Assembly (NCBI RefSeq): GCF_947179165.1
Contig: NC_077242.1
Location: 31,741,097-31,805,096 of the forward strand
Source: Solanum dulcamara
Taxonomy: Eukaryota > Streptophyta > Magnoliopsida > Solanales > Solanaceae
Direction of reading: 5' to 3'
Length of the DNA stretch: 64,000 nucleotides
Shown: piece by piece, positions 47,477 to 58,453 of the stretch
Numbering within the stretch: position 1 is the stretch's first letter
Layout of the letters: each line of letters opens with the position of its first letter
Translations under genes and position numbers: made by a program
Notes under the pieces: generated by a model
Database searches by the model: none
What the model saw: only the letters and a program-made list of their open reading frames with translations
What the model was told of the DNA's origin: nothing

Positions 47477-48950
47477 TATGGAGAAAAATAAATTCTCGAT
47501 ACTGTTACTAAGGCTATAACCAAAAATACTAAATTTGGTGGTAGTTCTTCTAAATCTAAAACTAGACAACCACGATTACGAATTAATACGAATGATTATA
47601 CCTATGTTGATGAAACTTGTTTTGATATGGACAGTAATACTCAATTAGACCATGAATATTTAGAAAGAAGGTTTGGTAATTTTAATGAATTACTAGATGA
47701 TGATAATAATGTAGATAATGATACTGATCCACTTACGGCTACTAGTCCTGCTACTGAACTCCCCATTCTCGCTCCTGCTCCTGCTCCCGCTCCCCTTGTA
47801 CATCCTACTAGGGCTAAGCCTAAGCCTGGACGTAAATAAAATTTTTGTATGGCTATTTTTGACTCAAAGTGAAGATAAAACTCAACCAATTTGTAATAAA
47901 TATAATCATATCATGAATCATAAATATGTGGGAAAAAGGGTGGTATAGGACATTTAAGAAATTATTTGATGAGTTGTTGTAAAAGAGAACTTTTGGAAAC
48001 TAACGCAATAGCTGATGCAATAAAAATGGTACTCCCCTTCCTGATGCATCTGTAGGAATAGAGGGCTCTAACATGGTCCAATCTCAATTAAGCTCTTCTA
48101 ATGTTTCTGACCCTAGTATACATCAATCATATAGTAGAGAAAGAGATCTTGAAAGATTAGCTAAAATAATTGTTGTTACTGGATTTCCTTTTAGTTCTGG
48201 GTAAAATCCTAATTTTATTCATTATATTAAATTAGTGTATAATCCATCTTTTAAGGGTTTTTCAAGAAACACGATTAAAAAATCCATTTTTGATTATCAA
48301 GGCCAGTATTTTCATTATCTTTGTTGTTTATTTAATTATAATACTTATAAAATAACTATAACTTCTAATATGAGTCATAGTGTTAATGGTAATGATTATT
48401 TCATGATTACTAGCATTAGATTGATGAAAATTGGACATGTAAAAACGTATTTTGGGTTATAAAAGTTGTAACATGCAAAAAACACCGATGCTTACTTAGC
48501 GCAAACTACTTTTGGAGTTACAAAATTTTATGGAATAACTAATAAAATAATTAATGTCACCCTAGATAATGCTTCAAATAATATATTTATTGTTGATATA
48601 TTAAAAGATGTACTTAGCCTGTTTATGATGATGATTTTCATATTAGGTGTGCTGCACACATATATAATTTAATTATAAGAGATGGTATATCAATGTATAA
48701 TAATGGTTGTATTAAATATAAAAGCACATGTCATTTCATACTTAAATGTCAAGTAAAGTCTAAACGTAAAGATTTTAAAAATTGATGCCATGAATTTAAT
48801 CTTTCACCTAGAAAAATTCCCAAAACAGTTTCTACTAGGTGGAATTCAAATGCTTAGAGTAGCTTATGAATGTAGAAAGCCTTGACAAATGGTTTGGAAT
48901 GCTCATAATTCATATATGGATTATAGACTTAAAGATAGAGATTGGGATGA
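47477..48950 (+). pseudogene. hAT transposase with BED zinc finger (broken, C-terminus lost)
   Basis: Segments in order: an acidic/Ala-Pro-rich N-terminus ([19 protein letters not shown]...; 47627-47839); a BED-type finger ([33 protein letters not shown]; 47848-47945), where the second zinc Cys is Tyr; [40 protein letters not shown]; the first catalytic-Asp motif, reading [10 protein letters not shown] with Asn for Asp (about 48360); LDNASNN with the second Asp kept (about 48565); then [19 protein letters not shown] and RKIPKTVSTRWN (about 48650-48840). It ends in the insertion-domain text MVWNAHNSYMDYRLKDRDWDD, cut by element I. It would catalyse cut-and-paste transposition. The C-terminal dimerisation region is absent. 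Confidence 0.88.
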
Positions 48951-50786
48951 TGTCACACCCCAAGAGGGTACCCTAGATGTAGCCGATACTCAAAGACTAT
49001 TGCTAGCCCATAAGAAAACCACTTGGTTTGATCACTCGTTCAATCAGTTAGCGGAATACTCGATGTAATTTTAAAAGACATTAAGTGGTCTAACCAAATC
49101 AACAATTGAAAGAAGAATAATTTAATTAAAATCAATCTCATCTTGACTCTGTATCAAGGATATGTTTTAAAAACCAAAATATTTACTCAACACATTTACT
49201 ATCTGTCTATGAACCCTCGAATACTATCAATAAAATGCCAATGACAAGTCAATGGATACCCAAAAGGAAATAGTCAAAATAAAAGATAACTAATCAAGAG
49301 TGCCTCCGGATGTAAGGAGGAATCACTAAATCTGAAAGTAGAAGTGATCATTAACGATGCGCCTGTTGAGGATCTCTAACACCTGTATCTACATCATGAA
49401 ATGATGCAGGCCAAATGGCGTCAGTACATGAAATGTATGAGTGTGTAAAATAGAAGGAAAGGAATGTGATAAATAGACTCAACATCAATCAACTCATCTT
49501 AGAGGACAAAAATCCACAATCAACTCGACTCGATAAAGAATGAAATTTTAAAATAAACAATGCTTTTAAATAGAAATAGACTCTGTAATATGTATCTCAA
49601 TTTATACCTTTGAGAGTTTTTCTTATCCGGCAACCACTGCCTATGAGCCAGTGATGTACAATGAGCCAATGTCGTTGCCACATCCTTCTGATACTTTGCC
49701 AAGGTAAAGGACGAATCAACAATCTTAGATCTACAACCAATCAAATCAAGTCATCTTTGGGACAAAAAGGAAAACATTCAATTTTACGGTTCATTCCTCT
49801 CCTATGCTGGCTACGTAGTTATTGAGTTCAAGTTGTTAGCTACTCTTATTAAATTCGGTTCTCGATACTCTTCTCAAGACTCAATAAGTTCATAAAACTA
49901 AATTTAAACCAAATCATGAAAATCGCCTCACCTAGTCACATTGGACTATAATTAATTCAATCCAATCTAAATTCATCAATTTTTTCATTTAAACTTCTTT
50001 TCAAGACTCATTCATGATTCATCAAGACCCTATATCAACAATTATTTAGACTCTAAAATATTCAAGTTCAAACGATAATAAATGTAAAGACTTCTACTAT
50101 CAAAACCAAGTTCGACTCATTCTAATTCAATATTCACCGATCAACCTTTTAGAATAAATCATTACGTAAAACATGGAAGAATAATACTCAATTCAATTTC
50201 ATGGAAATGAAGGCATGAACGAGTATCTCAATTACTCAAATCGGTGACATCATCAAGACATAATCAAATTTGTATATGCAGACTCATTAGGAGCATAAAT
50301 ATATTAAGAAAACTCAAATTGTAGGAACATTCAATTTCGACTCTAGGATCAATTCAACTCAAAGAATATGTAAGGCACCTAGATGAATATAGTCCCAAGT
50401 TCTGATAAGACTTACATACCTAAAATTCGAAGGAACTATCAAATCTCAAAGGGATTGCTCGAGATGAGTGACTGTGGTTCTTGACTTAGACTGGCTTGGA
50501 AAAGGTGGACACCATGGGTCGTGGTCCTCTCCCATGATCCTTGAATGCTTCATATCATGGGGGTTGAGAGAAAGGATAGCTTCACGGTCCTTAGTAAGAA
50601 CCACAAGCTGTAGAGCCCTTTGTGGCCCTTTCTTTTCTCTTTCTCCCTAATGTCGGGCCTCTTCATGGACACTCTTCATGAGCTATGGAGAGCAATACGG
50701 CCCATGAAGGGCATTGTGGTCAGTCTTTAATGTTAATTTTCAGATCATTTTGAGTTAGTTTCGACTAGGGACTTTTGGGTGTTACA
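48951..50786 (-). repeat. Element I 3' LTR
   Basis: 1,836 bases. On the minus strand it starts TGTAACACCCAAAAGTCCC at 50786 and ends GGGTGTGACA at 48951; TG...CA ends are intact. The polypurine tract AAGGGGGAGATAT adjoins it at 50787-50800. No second copy is in the window. Confidence 0.85.
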
Positions 50787-51099
50787 ATATCTCCCCCTTG
50801 GGACCATTCATCTTCTAATGATGTCCAAGCTAGCAATTCTTTCAAGGCACAAATGCAAATCACGACTAGGATTCTCAAACACTCAAACAATTAAAGAATC
50901 ACTACTCGGACTCAAGAATACACATCAAATACTCAAACTCATAATGGACATCAAATCAAAGACAAGAAAATAGAATATTACCATCGATGTCATCATTAGA
51001 AGGCATGAACAGATGAGGATATATACCCTTCATCTTCCCATGTGGTCTTTTTGACAAACTTGTTTCACCATAGAACTTTGACGGATGCTACCTCTTTGG

Positions 51100-52300
51100 T
51101 TCGCAATTTGAGAACCTGGCGATTAAGAATCTAAACTGAAACCTCCTCATAATTCAAACTCTCTTTTACCCCAATGCTATTAGTTTGAATGGAAAGCGAA
51201 GGATCACCCAAAGACTTCTTAAGCATAAAGATGTAAACATAGGATTAATAACTGCTAACTCTGATGGCAACATCAACTCATAGGCTATATTACCCACTCT
51301 CTTCATAATATAATAAGGACCAATATAATACGGACTCAACTTCCCTTTCTTGCCAAACCTCATAACTCCCTTCATGGGTGAAAATTTCAGATACACCCAA
51401 TCCATCACCTCAAACTCCAAGTCTCTTCTCCTAACATTAGTATAAGATTTCTGTCGACTTTGAGCAGTCTTCAACCTTTGTTGAATGATCTTGACCTTCT
51501 ATATATCTTAATGAACTAAGTCTGGACCTATCAACTTGGCTTTAGCGACTTCAATCCAACCTATCGACGATCTATATCTCCTCTCATAAAGGGACTCAAA
51601 GGGAGCCATCTGAATACTCAAATGAAATATGTTATTATAGGCTAACTCAATAAGCAACAAATACTCATCCCAATTTCTTTTAAAGTCAATAACACAAGCT
51701 CTCAACATATCCTCCAAAGTTTGAATTGCACGCTTTGCCTAGCCATCTATCTGCGGACGTAAAGAAATGCTAAGTCTTTCTGGAATGACTTCTAAAAATA
51801 AGTAGTGAATTGAGCTCACCTATCTGAGATGATAGACAAAGGAACCCCATAAAGTCTGAAAATTTCTTGAAGATATAATCTGGCATAGTCCTCTACTGTA
51901 TCAATACTATTAACTGGTAAGAAGTGGGATAATTTAGTCATCCAGTCCATAATTACCCAAATGGAATCATGCTGCTTGTGAGACCGTGGAAAACCTATAA
52001 TGAAGTCCATATTGATCATCTCCCACATTCATTCTGGAATCTCACTATTGTGAGATACTCCACAAGTCCTTTAATGCTTAAATTTGACTTGTTAGCAGTT
52101 TGGGCACTTGCACACAAACTCTGTTATATCTATTTTCATCCCACTCCATCTATAGACTTCTCTCAAATCATGATACATTTTTGTAGAACCTGGATCGATG
52201 GAATTCCTAGAGTTATAGGGATCTGCCATAATCCTTTCCTGAATGTCATTAACACTTGGAATATATAATCTCCTTAGATACCTCAACACTTTATCTTTCT
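51100..52300 (-). pseudogene. pol: Element I integrase (broken)
   Basis: Reading leftwards: the H2C2 zinc domain (ADPYNSRNSIDPGSTKMYHDLREVYRWSGMKIDITEFVCKCPNC; 52092-52289); the catalytic core with the first Asp in INMDFIIGFPRSHKQHDSIWVIMDWMTK and the second in SIISDR (51816-52028). The Glu position, normally GQAERTIQ, reads stop-A-K-R-A-I-Q (about 51725-51745), so the catalytic Glu is Lys here. Then LEDMLRACVIDFKRNWDEY...MAPFESLYERRYRSS (51508-51717) and the C-terminal domain with QSRQKSYTNVRRRDLEFEV and GKLSPYYIGPYYIM (51166-51474). Several stops and frameshifts. Confidence 0.88.
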
Positions 52301-53092
52301 TTTTGTAAAAGCCATTATTTTCTTCTTGTGAACATCATCTTTTCACTGGAGGAGAATGGAAGCTTTATCTTTCTTTTCCTTTACCTTAGCAACCAGGGAT
52401 GATTCAGCCCCATTCTGAACAATAGCGTCACCCTCACTAGAGTCAATAAGTTAAACTCCCAAACGTGCAAGCCTAGGCACCTCTTTAGATAATTCTTTCT
52501 TTCTTTCCCTCATCTACATGGGTTGTTCTCTCCATAGATAACTTGCTAAGAGCATCAGTAATAACATTAGCTTTACCTGGTTATACAGAATGCTCATATC
52601 ATAGTCCTTGAGCAGCTTAAGCCATCTCCTCTACCTCAAGTTTAGCTCTTTCTGAGTAAACACATATTGAAGGCTCTTGTGATTGGTGAACACATCGACA
52701 TGTATGCCATAGTGATAATGATGTCAAATCTTGAGAGCGAATACTAAGGCTACTAACTTAAGGTCGTGAGTCGGATCGTTTTTCTCATGAATCTTAAGAT
52801 GTATAGAAGCGTAGGGAATAACTTTACCCTTATGCATCAATACATGACCCAATCCCACTCTAGAAACATCATAATAGATAACAAACCTATCTGTTCCTTC
52901 AGGTAGTGACAAAACTTATACAGTATTTGGCTTTAAAAATTTTCTCGCAAATGTTTGACCATTAAAACTTAGCCTTCTTCTGAGTCAGCTTAGTCAATGG
53001 AGATTATATAGATGAAAACCCCTCAAAAAACCTCCGGTAGTAACCAGCCAAACCCAAGAAATTTTTTATGTTAGTTGGAGATGTGCGTCTAG
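52301..53092 (-). pseudogene. pol: Element I RNase H and RT thumb (broken, truncated by F)
   Basis: RNase [39 protein letters not shown]...[12 protein letters not shown] (52724-52912), with YDVS where the catalytic CDAS is usual (the Asp is retained, the Ala is Val). Then TDHKSLQ-like and KDYDMSIL-like text near 52560-52690. Upstream, the connection region AGYYRRFFEGFSS and LTKLTQKKAKF lies at 52940-53060, and the frame is cut at 53092 by element F. Confidence 0.85.
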
Positions 53093-55243
53093 TGATAATT
53101 CTCAATTACACCTCTCAAAAAAGATATAAATGATCGTTAGCAGTATATTTTACCCAACTAAGACTCGGGGTCGAACCCATAGGGAATAAGTTGAAACAAG
53201 TTATATTAGCTATCACTATTCACTTGTAATTACTACTTTTCAAAAATAAACTTGCATAAAGTAAAAGTAGGAGTTTTGGTTTTAGTTTAGAATAAGAAAC
53301 AATGCAAAGACATGTAAACAAGATTAAAGTTGTAAAAATATGAAGACTATACTAGGGTTGTGATCCCCATGACATATGACTTAATAGATGACTCGTATTC
53401 ATGGTATCATTCAATGTATTTCATGCAAACTCTAGCGAGTTATGCAACATCTAATTCCCCTTCCGGTCCTTCTTAGACGTATCTCATTCATCTCCTCCAG
53501 GTCTCAGAATGTTCACTTGTAATTACTACTTTCCAAAAATAAACTTGCATAAAGTAAAAGTAGGAGTTTTGGTTTTAGTTTAGAATAAGAAACAATGCAA
53601 AGACATGTAAACAAGATTAAAGTTGTAAAAATATGAAGACTAGACTAGGGTTGTGATCCCCATGACATATGACTTAATAGATGACTCGTATTCATGGTAT
53701 CATTCAATGTATTTCATGCAAACTCTAGCGAGTTATGTAACATCTAATTCCCCTTCCGGTCCTTCTTAGATGTATCTCATTCATCTCTTCCAGGTCTCAG
53801 TATCTCCTCCCGGTCTCAAGTAACTTAGACGAAGTTTATCCCTTCTTGCGAAGCCACACTCTTCAAATTGCTGTTGTGGTAGTATTTTCCTAATCACTAC
53901 CTCCTTCCCGAGAAAAAAATAAATATGGGAAAGTTCTTAATGCGTAAACTCACTAAGAAAGACTTTTTAATGAATAAATTACAATACATGCAAAAATTAA
54001 TCACGAATATCAATCCTACTTTTGCCTATTCTAGTTAAGTCGTCATAGTTCTCCCAACCTTAGTTGCGGGACTAGCTATGCATAATTATAAGTAAAGCAA
54101 TATGAACTTTTATATAATTCATGAAACAATACTTACAAAGTGATAGGAAATTAACTCAACAATCAAACAAGTTAAACTAGCAAGCAAAACTTGATTCGAG
54201 TCTCTAAAGATAGCCAAGAAACACAAGTTGTCGTGTGCCTCCTTTAGCTATTGCCCAGCGTGTGTTGTTAAGAAAACAAGACTCAAAAATATAGTTTAGG
54301 TCACGTATAATAGACTTCAAACAGTAGGAGAAATGTTGGAGGAAGAATGAATTAAACCTAGAACAAAATAAAGTTTTTATAGACGTCTAAAACTAGTCCT
54401 AAACCAACTAGGAAAAGGAAACTTGATGGACTTTGGATTGCTCTGGATGAGAGCCACCATGGCCAGTGGTGGGTACCACGGCTCTAGGTGGCCTTACTTG
54501 GTCATTTCCTTGGACGTTTTTTGCTGGCCATACCACCACGGCACCCACCATGGCTAGTGATGAGGACCACGACCCGTGGTGAGGCCTTTGGTGGTTGCCT
54601 TGGCCAAGTTGCTCTTGCATTGGCCATGTTTCTCTTGACTTGGCTCCTGGAGGTTGCCTTGACCATTTAATATCATTTCTTGGAATTTTGACGGATGTCC
54701 ACACCACCACGGTGCCCACCACGTCTAGTGGTGAGGACCATGGCTCATGGTGAGACTTCCTTGGTGTGAGCCTTAGAAAATTTCTTGGCAGCTTTTTTGG
54801 GAGCTTTCTTCATCCATGGAAGTTACTTTTCACGGACAGTTTTACCTACTATGGCACATGGAGGATCTATTGTTTGGTATACTGGGTCAAAACGTATTGA
54901 TTTAATCTCCCAACACCCATTCCAAGGTCCTTCAAGTTCCGGTGAAGTTCGTTCTTTGAGTTCTCCTTTCAAGTTGTTGCGAAACCTTGCCAAACTCAAG
55001 TCAACCTAGAACTTCTTGCATATTTTTCTTTCCTTGTAACTTCATATCAACACCAATCTACCAATATCCTTCAAGATCAATAAAATTTCCACATAAACCA
55101 TGCCAAATACCATCAACCCAAGCGTGCTTTAATTTTCATGAAAACTAACTCAAAACACATATTAAACTAACAAATTACACTTTAGAACTTACAATAACTC
55201 CTTGTTTTGATCATCGTACATGTCGTATTTTGGTGGCATATCA
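53093..55243 (-). repeat. Element F 3' LTR with 293-bp tandem duplication
   Basis: The segment beginning CACTTGTAATTACTAC at 53221 is repeated from 53514 with a period of 293 bases and only a few mismatches over about 290 bases. The truncated 5' LTR has this segment once. The 54430-54750 part is rich in CCACCACGG/CCATGG-type words, shared in inverted form with LTR G. The minus-strand 104-codon frame at 54408-54722 is a by-product of these repeats. Confidence 0.88.
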
Positions 55244-57110
55244 ATATCCTCAACTTAGAATTATTGCTTGTCCTCAAGCAATAACAAAACATCAAACTAA
55301 ATGACTGGCAAATACAAGCAACTCATAGGAAATATGTAGCATCCCTGCAACATAAAACTAATGCCCAGCTACCCTCATGCAATGCCCTCATGTTCTAGCC
55401 ACTCGCTAGGATTAATTCATGCTATTGTACTATCCATAGCTTAACCAAATCAATGCAAATAGTCATATATCAGTCAATGTAGCAACCAAACAACACAATC
55501 ACAGTGCCCTCACTATAAATAAGTCTCTCACACAGTGTATATAAGCAAAGCAGTGATTGAAACAAGATTACTCGCACTCTCAAAATAAGTTCAAAACAAT
55601 GCAAAAGTAAAGACCATAAGCTTGCTCTTATTTTCAACAATTCAACTCTTGAATAACTTTTTTAGTATTACAATCGGATTTTTTAAGGTTGCCACGTAGG
55701 CTCGTGTTTAGGTAGGATAACTTAAGATAAAAGTGACTACTTTTCCCCTCCAAACGCTACTTTGGCTTAGCTACTTAGTTTTTCAGCTCCCCAAACTCTT
55801 GTTGCTCTCTTAGTTTCTCATTCTTTCTTCTTGGAAGTGGTTTCTGCTTTTGTTCAATCTTATTGTGTCTATATGACTCATTTTTGCACTTATTTTCTTT
55901 TTCACTTAAGGCCACAACCTATGTTTTTCTTTTTATTCTCATTCCACATTCTTTTCATACCCTAACTTTTATGCTTTTCCTTATGGTAGCCACCGTCAAC
56001 TTAGGCTATTGGCCTGAGTTGATGTACATAATCTCCTAGGAGGTACTAGGGCCATGATAAAGGTTCATCAAAACTGATTCTCCTTATAGTATCCACCCTC
56101 AACTAAGGCTTTTTGTCCTTAGTTGAGGTACATATTGTCATTGGAGGGACCAGGCCAACATTTGGATTCACAGACACCAAGGGAAGGTGAATTTTGGTTA
56201 ATCAAAGAAAAGGTCTATTTAAAGCTCAAACTTTTGGTTCAAAGGGTACAATTTCATTTGGTTGGTTAAATTTAGTCTAAGTGACTCATTATAAATAAAG
56301 GCCTATGATTCTGTCCTAATCTAGCTATCCAATCATTTCAGTCAGACTAACCAAGCAAGTTCTAACTTACAAACGCATCAATCAAACTGCACAAATTTAG
56401 CTCACACACTCACAACACTAATCTTATTCTATTTACACTAATCAATATAGTCAGAACTAGCAAATCACCATGTATTATGTTACAAATATCCTAAAAAATC
56501 ATTTATCACATTTGAGATGCAATCACAATCATTCAGAAATTTTTGAATAGGGGCCATTTTTTCACTTTCACAGGGCTTACTACAAACTCCTATAGACACA
56601 TACATTAACACAAATAACCTAAACATGCTAGTTCTACTAGATAATACACCTTCATTGAAAAGAAACATAGAAAGAAAAACTCCAAAGGATTTCAGGATGC
56701 CCTACCCCCCACTAAAGTGTGTGCATTGTCCCCAATGCACTCAAAAACTCTAAAATTGAAACCAAGGGAAGTGCTTATACCTGCGATGCCCTAGGAATCA
56801 ATAGTAGGTTACCTGACTACTCAAACTTCATCAAGTATCCACATGGATTGCCTCCCATGAAGATCCTGATTTAGTATCGCGACAAGATGTAATGTACTTG
56901 ATTAATCAGAATTCAGCAAGTTTCCATGTGGGTTGCCTCCCATGAAGTTCCTAATTTAATGTCACAATACGATATAAGTTACTTGATTACTCCTTGATTG
57001 TGCTTTGAACTATCTTGAGCCCAGTAGTAACCTAAAAAAACAAACAGTAAAACTAGGAAATAGAACTAGAACCTAAAGTGCTCACTAATAGACTATTTCA
57101 AAACCGTATT
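55244..57110 (-). other. Element F internal non-coding region
   Basis: No coding sequence recognised. Two hairpins about 103 bases apart: a near-perfect one at 55996-56022, and a perfect 12-base stem at 56097-56108 with 56117-56128. A tandem pair of TGGGTTGCCTCCCATGAAG-like words lies at about 56847 and 56928 with a period near 81. Read on the minus strand, these contain CATGGGAGGCAACCC, closely similar to the motif of element A at the D insertion site. A short minus-strand purine-rich stretch with TTTAGTGGGGGG lies at 56706-56725. Confidence 0.6.
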
Positions 57111-57128
57111 CTCCGGCAACAATGCCAT
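57111..57128 (-). other. Element F primer binding site (tRNA-Asp type)
   Basis: The minus strand reads GGCATTGTTGCCGGAG just inside the right LTR end, a decayed form of TGGCGCCGTTGCCGGGGA. This fixes 57131-57781 as the 5' LTR and the element as minus strand. Confidence 0.7.
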
Positions 57129-57130
57129 TT

Positions 57131-57781
57131 CGATAATTCTCAATCAAACCTCTCAAAAGAGATATAGATGATCATTAGTAGTATATTTTACCCAACTAAG
57201 AGTCGGGGTTGAACCCACAGGAAATTGGTTGAAACAAGTTCTATTACCTATCACTATTTAATTATAATTACTACTTCCCAAAACTAAACTTGCATAAAGT
57301 AAAAGTGGGAGTTTTGGTTTTAGTTTCGAACAAGTACCAATGAAAAGACAAGTAAATAAGATTAAAGTTGTAAATATATGAATACTAGACTAGGGTGATG
57401 ATCCCTATGCCATATGACTTAATAAATGACTCGTATTCATGATATCGTTCAATGCATGGAAAATCTTGCGAGTTATGTAACATCTAATTCACCTCCCAGT
57501 CCTTCTTAGACATATCTCTTTTATCTCCTCCCGATATCAAAATGTATGCTTTACTAAGTCTGGCTCTAGATCTCAAAGTACTATCTCCTTCCGGTTTAGG
57601 TAACTTAGACGAAGTATATCCCTTCTTACAAAACCAGACTTTTTAAATTACTGTTGTGGTAGTATTTTTCTAATCACTACCTCCCTCTCGGGAAATCAAT
57701 GAATACGGGCAAGTTCTTAATGCGTGCACTCACTAAGAAAGACTTTTGAATGAAAACATCACAAGACATGCAAAAACAAAT
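57131..57781 (-). repeat. Element F 5' LTR, truncated
   Basis: It matches 53093-54000 (allowing for the single copy of the 293-base unit), including ATGACTCGTATTCATG, CTTAGACGAAGT and CACTCACTAAGAAAGACTTTT. Similarity stops at about 57781 after CATGCAAAAA. The missing 1.2-1.5 kb, together with the absent 5' half of element I, indicates a deletion with its right edge here. Confidence 0.8.
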
Positions 57782-58453
57782 CCTAGAAGGTGGCTGCGTA
57801 AATTAGGTCATCTTCTAATATTTGTAAATTATAATTCAAATTGTACTACTTAATTTTTTATGAATAAAATTATAGGCTACTCTTCATAATTTTTTTAAAT
57901 TATTTTCTTCAATTTAATTTAAGTATTTTTTTATGTATTTTAATTTTCAAATATTTCAAATTATAAAGGTTTGAAAATTTTAAATTCAGACTTAAGTAAG
58001 TAAGTTATTAATAGTTTGTAAATTTTAAATTCAATCTCAAACTTAAGTAAGTAATTTAATAGTTTTTTGTAAATTTTAAATTTGAACTTTTAACACTTAA
58101 GAGTTACAAAATTAAACTTTAAAATTTAAAAAAAAATTAAACTTTTAAAAAAAATTAACTTATTAAGTTATACTTTTGAAATAAATATTAAATAAATTAT
58201 ATATTTTGGATTTTTTTCAATCATAAAAATTAAGTTAATTTATTTTTAAAATAAATTCATTAAAAACTAATTTAAAACAGAAACTAGGATCCAATCTGGT
58301 CCCATCTCGGTATGTACCGGACTGGCAAAAAATTTATATATTTTACCAGTATGCTTGGTATTGATATTAGTACGTTTTCAGACATAACCACCAAATGCAA
58401 GGCTGGTTTCGGACGATTTTTGTGCAATTATATCGATTCCGGCCCCGCTGCCA
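57782..58453 (+). other. hAT right subterminal region
   Basis: Very AT-rich sequence with repeated TTTTAAATT-like words (57950-58280), followed by a GC-richer patch containing TATGTACCGGACTGGC and ending GGCCCCGCTGCCA. It has no coding sequence. It pairs with the left subterminal region (46800-46980) through the terminal inverted repeat. Confidence 0.5.

Larger units (their letters stand above)
48951..53092 (-). mobile_element. Element I: Ty3/gypsy retrotransposon, 3' half only
   Basis: Minus strand. The 3' LTR is 48951-50786, followed rightwards by a polypurine tract, integrase, RNase H and the end of RT, where element F interrupts it at 53093. Gag, protease, most of RT and the 5' LTR are not found beyond F and seem deleted. 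The polypurine tract and protein text closely resemble element D. It was inserted in the hAT transposase gene; the left target flank is GATGA (48946-48950), and the right one is lost. Confidence 0.88.
53093..57781 (-). mobile_element. Element F: short non-autonomous LTR element with tRNA-Asp-type primer site
   Basis: Minus strand. The left LTR (3') is 53093-55243 with TGATATGCC...AATTATCA ends; the internal region is only about 1.9 kb; the right LTR (5') is 57131-57781 and truncated. The right LTR matches 53093-54000 in order. The primer site next to it reads ATGGCATTGTTGCCGGAG, resembling the TGGCGCCGTTGCCGGGGA site (tRNA-Asp) typical of Athila-like elements. No gag or pol is visible, so it depended on another element. 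It inserted into the RT of element I; the left target flank is TCTAG, the right one is lost. Confidence 0.82.
46800..58453 (+). mobile_element. hAT DNA transposon relic, split by elements I and F
   Basis: The left part (46800-48950) holds a GC-rich subterminal segment and a hAT transposase pseudogene. The right part (57782-58453) is AT-rich and ends in GGCCCCGCTGCCA. TGGCAGCGG at 46804-46812 and its reverse complement at 58445-58453 form a short terminal inverted repeat. TACCGG words and similar GC-rich subterminal text appear inside both ends. The middle contains minus-strand gypsy element I and element F. Element J inserted exactly at the right end, so the 8-base target duplication cannot be read there. 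Confidence 0.6.

Noticed and set aside
47755..47815. [16 protein letters not shown] GCTCCTGCTCC repeat as a separate gene feature
   Set aside because: It is part of the low-complexity N-terminal region of the hAT transposase pseudogene.
54408..54722. 104-codon minus-strand frame with Gly/Trp/His repeats
   Set aside because: A direct product of CCACGG-type repeats within the LTR of element F.
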